A stretch of 64,000 nt of DNA from Apoderus coryli. Taxonomy: Eukaryota; Arthropoda; Insecta; Coleoptera; Attelabidae. Location: NCBI GenBank assembly GCA_911728435.2, contig OU452201.1, forward strand, positions 28,892,001 through 28,956,000, read 5' to 3'. The notes beneath the pieces are model-generated. The model ran no database searches. It saw only the letters and a list, made by a program, of their open reading frames with translations, and had not been told where the DNA came from. Of this stretch, positions 55,960-64,000 are shown piece after piece; the stretch's first letter is position 1, and each line of letters opens with the position of its first letter. Made by a program: the position numbers and the translations under genes.

Positions 55960-56559
55960 CTAGTAAGATGAACAATTCAAAGACCCATATTTATCCAAGA
56001 GATTGTTATAAATATTACGCAGCCCTTGAGTATCACTGCGGAGGTTGACCGTGTCATTCAGCTGTATATAAATCATTTCTGAAATATTTCTCTTGTAGTA
56101 ATTCGTTTCTCTATCAATCACTTTAAAATCATTAAACTCAAACTTGTGGCCAGTCTCAAAATGGTGTGTGGATAAAGTGGTCCTGTCAGTTTGGTAATTA
56201 CTATTCCGACAATCTCCAATATGTTGATTTATTCGTTTTTGCAAATGCTGTCTAGTTTGACCAATATATTGCTTTCCGCATTCACAAGGAATGCCATAAA
56301 CAACACTCGACAATTTTCCCCTGGGAGTCCTGTCCTTCAAGCGTGTGAAAAACAAATTGCTGATCGTTTTTAAGTTGTAAAAAACCAACTCAACACCACC
56401 CTGTTGAAGACAACTTTGTATCTTATGGGATAGTCCATCAATGTAAGGAAATTTAAAAAATTTCCTTTCGGTGTTGAGTGCAAGAGCATCCCCCCCACTT
56501 CTTCTCTGTTTCCTATGGTATTGACTTGTACCATATGTCATTTCATGTTCGTTGCACAA
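55960..56559 (-). pseudogene. Penelope-like element: linker and GIY-YIG endonuclease fragment (199 codons open)
   Basis: Contains FFKFPYIDGLSHKIQSCL and FFTRLKDRTPRGKLSSVVY, then GIPCECGKQYIGQTRQHLQK and RINQHIGDC, later STHHFETGHKFEF. The YIG half and the Arg are kept, the GIY half reads VVY. The preceding reverse transcriptase is absent, so this is a 5'-truncated retroelement copy. Frame is still open, so it is younger than the 22.8-kb copy. A different Penelope lineage from that one by sequence. Confidence 0.8.
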
Positions 56560-56748
56560 TATACTATTTCCAGTTATTTGCCTTTTTCTAGGAAATTAAA
56601 AAAACATTTTTTTTAAAGAAAAAACACTCATTGATTCTTTTAATGTTTAAAAATAATTAATTTCTCTTCGAATAAACATGGTTTTATTGGTGGTCGGTGT
56701 AGAAGGGATATTTTAGATGTCTGATATTGCTAAAACAAAAATCGATTA

Positions 56749-57121
56749 TACAGGGCGCCTCAAAAAAATATATGCCATTTATACAAATTATAAAGGGAAA
56801 AAACCACATTATTTCAAGTGACTTTTGATTGATTTTTGGACACCTTTCATATGAAATGTATATTTCCTATAACTTGAAGACTTTATGAGATATACTTTGT
56901 TAAAAAAAAAAGTATTGATTACTGGTATTTAATGATTTTACCATTTTTTGTTTTGATTTTTTTTTTGATTTGAGATGTGCAATAGAAAGAAATTTATTTT
57001 TTTTATTGATAATAAAATAAAAAAAATAAATTTTTCAACTAAAAACAACAAATTCAAATACTGAAATTTTGTACCTATCTATTTTTATATATTGCACATC
57101 TTTTTTGAGACATCCTGTGTA
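56749..57121. mobile_element. Tc1/mariner-type MITE (about 373 bp)
   Basis: Left TACAGGGCGCCTCAAAAAAA, right inverted TACACAGGATGTCTCAAAAA. AT-rich, non-coding interior. Confidence 0.65.
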
Positions 57122-57282
57122 ATGGATTTTCATGTTAGGAATATTACACATCTAGACTAAACCATGTGTTTTTTTGTTTTAAGAAAAATTGATTTTTAAA
57201 CTTTAAAATAACCAACGAGTGTATTCGCCAATTTTTTTTTGTTTTTTGTAATTTTATAAAAAGAGGCTAAGAATTAACAATA

Positions 57283-57660
57283 TACACTGTGTCCAAGATA
57301 TGAATGGGATAGCATTGGAATCTTGGTAGGCGTTACAATGTAACAATTTACAATTTAAACACCTTTTAAATGGTGTTTTCAAAAGTAAACTAACTTTAGC
57401 CGTTTTCGAGGATTTTTGGAAAAACGATTTTTTGTGATTTTAGTTCTTATTTATTTCTGACATTATTTTTACAGATAAAAAACATGAAAAGCACTTTCTC
57501 ATTGTTACTTTTTGAGGAGAGTAAGATAGCGTTTACAAATTTTCACTATGACATTTTGATTTTGAAAAACCAACATCAACCTGTTTTTTTTTTTAAATAT
57601 GGCCCTATATTTTTTATTGTTAAATTTAAAGCCATTTTGAATTCGAAAATAGGGGTTGTA
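57283..57660 (+). repeat. MITE family M, left-end copy
   Basis: Begins TACACTGTGTCCAAGAT. The following 350 bp match 60001-60300, with the block 'aatttaaacaccttttaaat' and 'ctgacattatttttacagat'. Confidence 0.65.
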
Positions 57661-59984
57661 TATATTGATTACCACTAAGTTTTGGTGTTTTGAGATTATA
57701 TTGTGTTTTGTCGATCGAAAAGTTTGGGAAACGAATATTTGACTCGTTTAAAAAAGTATCTACCGGAGGTAATCTCAGAGTGGTTGTTTGCAACTTTACC
57801 AACTGGAAAGAGAATAGTCGCATCTCATATTTCACTGAAGATAGAAGCCATTTGTAAATAGACACTGATTAGCAGAATTAGAAAAATCAAAAATCCAAAA
57901 ACGCGCTTGGGGAAATAATTCCGTAATTGCTAATAGAAACATACAGAAATGTTAAGGAAATAAAAGTTAGTGGATATGGATCTCAATCTAATTTAGTGTC
58001 TAAGATTACTTGTATTACTATTATTCTGGCCTGTCTTAGTATTCATAGATCAGAAGCATATTTTACTTCAAACGACCCAATAAATCATTGATGACAATAG
58101 ATGATTCGAAACAACATATTATTATTATGAAGTCGCCTTTTAATAATATGCAATTGTATTTATTTATGTTTTTCTATTATGTGGGAATTGTGTGATATTT
58201 ATGCATTGAAGTATACGACAACAATAAAGTCACATGGTTATTATCACACATAATTAGTTCTTTTGTTTATATTCTTAACCAAGTATCTTTTTATTGCATA
58301 CTTATAAGATATACCGGGTGGTTTCATTTTAATCGGGAGAATTTCCAACACTATGTTACTGGAATATTAAGAAAAATTTACATAAAACCATACCTTTTTG
58401 TGATACAGGTTGTGAATGTATTTATTTGAATATCGTTCTCCTTTTTTCTTTAACATAAGTCTGAAAATATACGTTAATATATTCATCGCAGACTTATTAA
58501 AATTTGCTAAACTGACTAAAATTGGTTAAATAATCCAAGGAAGTCCGTTTTTTTTTTTATAAAAATATTTTATTTTATCGTTCACTATTTTTTCAACTAT
58601 ACATACATACCTATCTACTCTTAACAAAATATTGAAATTATTTGATTGAAAAAATATAAATTTGAGTATGGTTTATAATATGATCGAAATATTTTAATTA
58701 ATGGACAATGTTTTCCTCGCTTTTACGTTTTATGCAATATTTGAGTGGCCCCTGCAAAACAGGGACAAACTTGAATGTAACAGTCATTGTTCAAATTCCA
58801 TAATGTTTTATTTGCACATTTTGTATATTTTTTAATAGTTCTATAAATGTGATTAATAACTTGAAAATGTTGATAATAACTTCTAGCTAAATTGAGTATG
58901 GTCAAGTTTCATGATGATAATAGATTGAATAATTTGAAACATAGATTATTTTCAATTTGAATCTTATGATTTTTAAAATACCTATTGGATATTTTCGTAC
59001 TCAAATTAAAACTAGTTGTATTAAAATTATAAGAACAAATATAAATGTTTTATTAGTATTAGTTTTTATAATTATGATACAAGCAATAAGTTCAAAAATA
59101 TAATTTAAAAACGTATATTTTAAAACAATAAAAATTAACGTAGAGTACTTAATGTTTTAACATCTATTCATTAGAAATGTAATACTTTTATATCTGTAAG
59201 GGACAATAATGCTTTTAAGCTTATGGAAATTATATATTCACTAAGACAAATTTTGGATGCTCTGAAATGGGTATTATAATTATTCAAAACTTTTATGTGA
59301 TTACAAAATAAATATATTTATAAGTGATCATTTTTATTAACCAATATGTCTTTAATTTGATTTAGTATAATACAATACTATCTTTAATATATTTAATTTC
59401 AATAATTTCGTACCAAGGAATCAAACAGAAATCAGACGGATATGTTAAATTACTGATAAATTCTATGTCGGAGCTATGATATGTGAAATTTTACATCAAA
59501 CTTTGAAAAAGTGCTAGTTTGGACACTACTTATTTCTACTAATAAATAATTTAAAAAATAAAATGAAAATGAAATAGTTTTGAGAATATCTGAACGTTTC
59601 CAGAGGATAAATTCTATCCGGCACTGGCGAATACCCTGTATATTAATATTTATTTATATATGCCTATATTAATGTTTACACTCCGGCATCTACTTTAAGA
59701 TTTTTACAACTCAACCATGAATCGTGATTCTAACCTCGTGTTTTCTGTGATGGTTCGTCGAAATACCGTAAAGGTGTATCAGTAGTCGTGAAGTGCAATT
59801 GACGAACCTCATGAAAAATCATGTATCAAATCCGTTTGCATTAGTTGCCACTGTTTTTTAAAATCAAGTAATAATAAATAAAATAAAAGCAAATCGAAAT
59901 CATTACTAAAGCTTGGGATACAGGTTAGGATAACCCTTGTGACTAGTATGTTTGATTTAAAATTTCAAAAATGCCATTTACAAA
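57661..59984. other. Intergenic AT-rich sequence
   Basis: No gene or repeat boundary seen. A mariner-like end fragment at 58312 ('taccgggtggtttca'). Confidence 0.4.
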
Positions 59985-60000
59985 ACAACTTTTTTGAAGC

Positions 60001-60522
60001 AATTTAAACACCTTTTAAATAGTGTTTTCAAAATTAAACTAACTTTAGCCGAGAATTTTTGGAAAAACGATTTTAGTTTTTGTTTATTTCTGACATTATT
60101 TTTACAGATACAAAAACATGAAAAGCCCTTTCTTATTGTTACATTTTGATGAGAATAAGATAGTTTTTGAAAAACCATCATCAACTTGTTTTTTTTTAAA
60201 CTTGTTTAAACCATTACGTGTGATATACCACCTATTTTTTAATTGAAAATGGCTTTAAATTTAACAATAAAAAATCCAGGGCCGTATTTAAAAAACAAGG
60301 TGCTTCTAATTTTTTTATATCTGTAAAAATAGTCAGAATTAAATAAAAACTAAAATCGCGAAAAATCGTTTTTTCAAAAATTCTCGTAGTTAGTTTATTT
60401 TTAAAACACCGTTTAAAAGGTGTTTAAATTTCACAACTTTTCTCTAATTTAACGGACATTGTAACTCCTATACAGTTTCCAAGATTCCAATCCTATCCCA
60501 TTATGATCTGGGACACAGTGTA
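60001..60522. repeat. MITE family M, foldback copy
   Basis: 60001-60430 is an imperfect inverted repeat ('aatttaaacacc' to 'ggtgtttaaatt'). Beyond it the right terminus runs to GGACACAGTGTA at 60522, the complement of the 57283 start. Confidence 0.7.
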
Positions 60523-61590
60523 TGTAATATACCCAGATTTCCTATAATACTCCGTGGTATTATTGGTCTCTAAATTAAAATAAATCATTAATAATTTGAA
60601 GAAAATCATATTATTGAAGTTAAAAGTAAATCAAAGTTCAACAATGCACAACAAACGTAGCAAGCAGTACAAGGACAACTGATATTATGTGTGTCATTTA
60701 AGAAGTGGTCAAAATATTTCACTATTATTAATTTCTTTTAAATTTATTCCGCATTCTTTATATCTTACATTGTCATCTGATCAAGATAACTACCTACATA
60801 TTACATATTGACGCTATTGTGTCTCGCTATTGATAGGTGCAGTTAATGATTTATTCGGTTTTCAAATGAGTTAAAAAAATAATTTTAATGCCAGGTAATT
60901 GATTATGTTATGTTTTTGACGATTTCTACTACCGATCCGGGCTTACTAAACAAATTTGTTTTAATATATTTAAGCTTGTGGAAAGCGACATAACACAGAA
61001 TCTGCCCTCACTTGCCTCCAAAAATGCAATTTTGACTTTGCCAAAAAGCAAAACAAAAAATGCCACCTTCCTGAATGTTCTACTGGGCTGCCTCACACCG
61101 TCATATAAACAGCGTTTGATTTTAATACAATACTGTATTAACTCGCTTATGATCTAGAAGAGACCACAACATTTTACAAGAATCTTGTTGTATACGCTTA
61201 TTTAAAATGTTGAAAAGTCACCTTATTCATTATACTTTTAGAAAATTTAATTCTAAACGTTATTTACTTTAGTATTTTCTGTAAGTAATAATACCTAATA
61301 ATATTTATTCACCAATAGTTATTTACAAACGAATAAAATATGATAAACATTGGTCAACAAATATGTAAATTGTAGATACATCATAATATTATAAGTACAA
61401 AATAATACCTTGTTTTTGCTTAAGCAAAGCTTGTCTACATAAATCAAGGCATACGCATTGAGAATTTTACCCTACATACCTACAAGAAAAAAAAAAGAAA
61501 AAAATACATAACAATATACAATTAAATCATTGTTAATTCATTAGCAGTGTTAATGAATTTACAGCGATATTTTTAACTATAAAATGGAGA
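60523..61590. other. Intergenic sequence, nothing recognised
   Basis: No ORF with homology. Slightly GC-richer at 60960-61100 without coding signal. Confidence 0.4.
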
Positions 61591-61610
61591 AAAACAGATA
61601 AAAAAAAATC

Positions 61611-61860
61611 TTAATAATTACACATATACAAGATAGACAAACTTTCGTGCTTTAACCAATTTGTTAAGAGCTTTTTGAAAGATTTTAATATCATTTTTTC
61701 TCTAAGTGATCTGAGAAGTTGATTATACAGTTTTATATTGACATCATAATACGATCTTTGTCCGATACTAATTTTTAGTAGCCTTTTTTCAACTTTTACG
61801 TATGACTTGTTTATTAATTTAAAGTAAACCATTGAGCGCAATTTTATTATGCATTATTAT
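61611..61860 (-). pseudogene. LINE C-terminal fragment
   Basis: The minus ORF 61841-61611 reads KLINKSYVKVEKRLLKISIG, QRSYYDVNIKLYNQLLRSLR and SFKKLLTNWL. This is the typical last segment of a LINE ORF2 (GQRSF..VKLYNxLP..LR...FKKxL). Poly-A-rich sequence follows at about 61486-61500. Short, so the call is moderate. Confidence 0.5.
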
Positions 61861-62353
61861 TTTGCGCAGTTGAAATTTGCATAAAATATGTTCCACATAA
61901 ATATCAAATTCGTATTATCAAACATGACAAATTAATTTACTCTTTTTCGTTGCTTTACGTAATTTTGTAGAAATCTAGAAGTCACTTATGTTTATGAAAT
62001 TTTCGTTGTTTTGAATTAGTAATTTTATAATTAACTGGTATACTTATATTACATATGTACCATATTATATTTCATTTTAATTGTTAGGAGAGTTGTATTT
62101 CCGCTCGAAATTTTATTATATGGGCACAAATATTATAATAACGATACACATTTAACGCAACAACTTTAAAAGGAATTATTTTTATTTTTTTTATATAGAC
62201 ATTAATTGCATTAAAAAACTTTTAGTGATTTAGCTAAAATTTGTTATTATGAAAGAAAGAAAATGGTTTCAATTTTTCCTTGGGTATAGATTCTCAATCT
62301 TATTACAAATTGTTTTGTTGGAACACATTCATTCGCATTGTCAGACAAGCATG
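61861..62353. other. Intergenic AT-rich sequence
   Basis: Nothing recognised; forms the left flank of LTR copy 4. Confidence 0.4.
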
Positions 62354-63712
62354 TGTAACCATTTTGAATTAGCGGGTATTATTTACATTCAGAAAGAATA
62401 CTAATTTTATAGCTCGATCCAAATGAATCCCAATATGCTATTCAAATTGTTACGGGTTGGATTCAAGCTTTACGAGCGGTTTCAATTAAAGAAGAACAAA
62501 CAAAGAATATCAACTTTATTAATCTGTATTAAAGTAATGTAAAATTATTCATCTTTTATAATTCTGGATCTCTGCCGGTCACCCACCTTGTATTTAATTA
62601 AAAGGAAAACAATAATTAAATGACCCTTCTGTCAACAACATAACGAAAACTTTATTTGAAATAAAACGCAAAAGTTTGGGCTCAAAACAACTAATTTAAT
62701 AATTAAAACTAATAAAGAAAATGAATAACAACAAAGAAATAAATATGTATAAATAAAAAAAAAGGATAAAACAATTAAACGATAATGAAAATTTAGAAGA
62801 AAATCTTTGTCATTACTTGTACAACTTAAAATAGGAAAATTAATATAATTACGAATAATTATATTAATTCCTATACGAAACTTTAATTACAATTGAAACT
62901 GAATTTATTTCAATTACTAAAAGAAACAATTTTATCTTTATAAAAATTGATTGGAAACAAAAAGGCCTTCAATTAAAAGAATTAACAAAGAAATTACTGA
63001 ACTTGCACTTCGATTCTTATTAAGAAACTTTATACAATTAGAAATCACATCTAGACTCTACCGAGGCTAAAACGAATCTAAACTCGAAAATCCGATTGTC
63101 TTTCCAAAACACTTAACATACATGAGAAGTTGGTACCTAGATTGAAAATAGCCAATCCGAAAAAAGGCAATTTGTACAATATACCCCTATAAAGATACAT
63201 CTACAGGGTGAGATATTCAGAAATAAGATACATTTTTATGTCTACTTTAATAATGATTGATGATACTTAGGTATCTTATGTTGGAGTTCGTTCAAAAGAT
63301 TAACCAGTCACTACCATTTGTAAAGCAAGAAACAATACGATTTTATAATGACTTCTCAATCTCCCGAATCAGCGACTGGACAAAAACCTATTGGTTTTTA
63401 CTCGCTCTTTATATATATTATTTGATATGGGAAACCGTGACAATACGATTTTATCATGATTTTATAATGACTTCTCAATCTCCCTAATCAGCGACTGGCC
63501 AAAAACCCATTGGTTTTTACTCACCCTTTATATATATATTATTTGATATGGGAAACCGTGACACCCTCCAACTACTAGCTTCTGTATATTATAATAAAAG
63601 TCCGACATTTAATTTACATGAAGGCATTTTGATGTTCAAAAGTGAGTGCACACTGTATTTAAAACATGTCATTCTTCGAACAAGAAGACACGGTCCATCT
63701 GTTTCTAAAAAC
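62354..63712 (+). mobile_element. LTR, family L, copy 4 (3' end missing)
   Basis: Starts TGTAACCATTTTG after CATG and follows copies 2 and 3 to 'ctgtttctaaaa' at 63709. There a palindrome replaces the remaining 300 bp or so. A segment around 63330-63550 is tandemly duplicated ('caatacgattttat..tgacttctcaatctccc' twice). Confidence 0.8.
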
Positions 63713-63855
63713 TAAAACTATTTACAAATATTAATTCAGGAGATTGGAATATATCACACTCAATTGGTTAATGTCAGATCGGGAATTAATCTGACATTAA
63801 CCAATTGAGTGTGATATATTCCAATCTCCTGAATTAATATTTGTAAATAGTTTTA
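63713..63855. repeat. Perfect palindrome, 67-bp arms and 9-nt loop
   Basis: 63713-63779 and 63789-63855 are exact reverse complements around CGGGAATTA. It sits at the break of LTR copy 4. Confidence 0.9.
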
Positions 63856-64000
63856 TACACCTGGTATACCATCGAATAATTTTAACTGTTTTTGTAATTG
63901 TCGATGCATTTTTTTCAATTTCTGTCCACTAAATAGTTGGAAGAAGATATGCATATACTATCATAAATGTGATTTACTTTCTGTGTGTTTAAGCGTATAA
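63856..64000. other. Unassigned sequence at window end
   Basis: Does not continue LTR copy 4. Confidence 0.4.

Overview
This is an AT-rich window from an animal genome, most likely an insect (a beetle would fit, but the order is not proven). Three intact multi-exon secreted lipase genes with spliceosomal introns sit in a dense bed of transposon debris. The debris includes non-LTR retrotransposons with (ATT)n tails, Penelope-like GIY-YIG fragments, a Ty3/gypsy element, solo LTRs, hAT and Tc1/mariner-type remnants, tRNA-derived repeats and many long foldback palindromes. No bacterial features are present.

Layout: 0.3-0.9 kb, pogo/Tigger transposase remnant (minus). 1.6-2.0 kb, foldback palindrome with hammerhead-like cores. 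4.3-5.7 kb, two LINE 3' ends lying tail to tail. 7.3-8.4 kb, dispersed repeat X. 8.36-11.5 kb, LINE with an intact 929-aa endonuclease/reverse transcriptase ORF (minus). 11.85-12.35 kb, degenerate tandem repeat. 13.04-13.46 kb, near-perfect 416-bp palindrome with hammerhead-like ribozymes on both strands. 15.11-19.78 kb, young Ty3/gypsy retrotransposon with 246-bp LTRs, a CCGTG target duplication and frameshifted gag-pol. 21.35-25.66 kb, nested composite of a TIR element, a solo LTR and a Penelope-like element split by a bidirectional array of seven tRNA-like repeats. 27.0-28.4 kb, second solo LTR. 29.9-30.8 kb, hAT element. 31.0-50.5 kb, tandem cluster of three lipase genes (A, B, C, all minus). 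41.6-45.4 kb, LINE, foldback and mariner-type debris between B and C. 51-57 kb, foldbacks, third solo LTR and a Penelope GIY-YIG ORF. 57-64 kb, MITEs, a LINE tail, a fourth LTR copy and a terminal palindrome.

The only host genes I can support are the three lipases. Each has four exons of 55, 531, 346 and 64 nt, encoding 331 aa with a signal peptide, a GHSLG nucleophile elbow, catalytic Asp and His, and a short lid. This is the insect phospholipase A1 / pancreatic-lipase-like architecture. All three share a TATA box, paired GATA sites just upstream and a nearby poly(A) signal, suggesting co-regulated, perhaps gut-expressed, secreted enzymes. Genes B and C with their introns and flanks are recent duplicates, yet exon 2 of B is closer to A than to C, which points to gene conversion.

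The most unusual items are the palindromes carrying hammerhead-like cores with one extra nucleotide, the head-to-head tRNA-like array inside a Penelope-like element, and the mosaic lipase exon 2.
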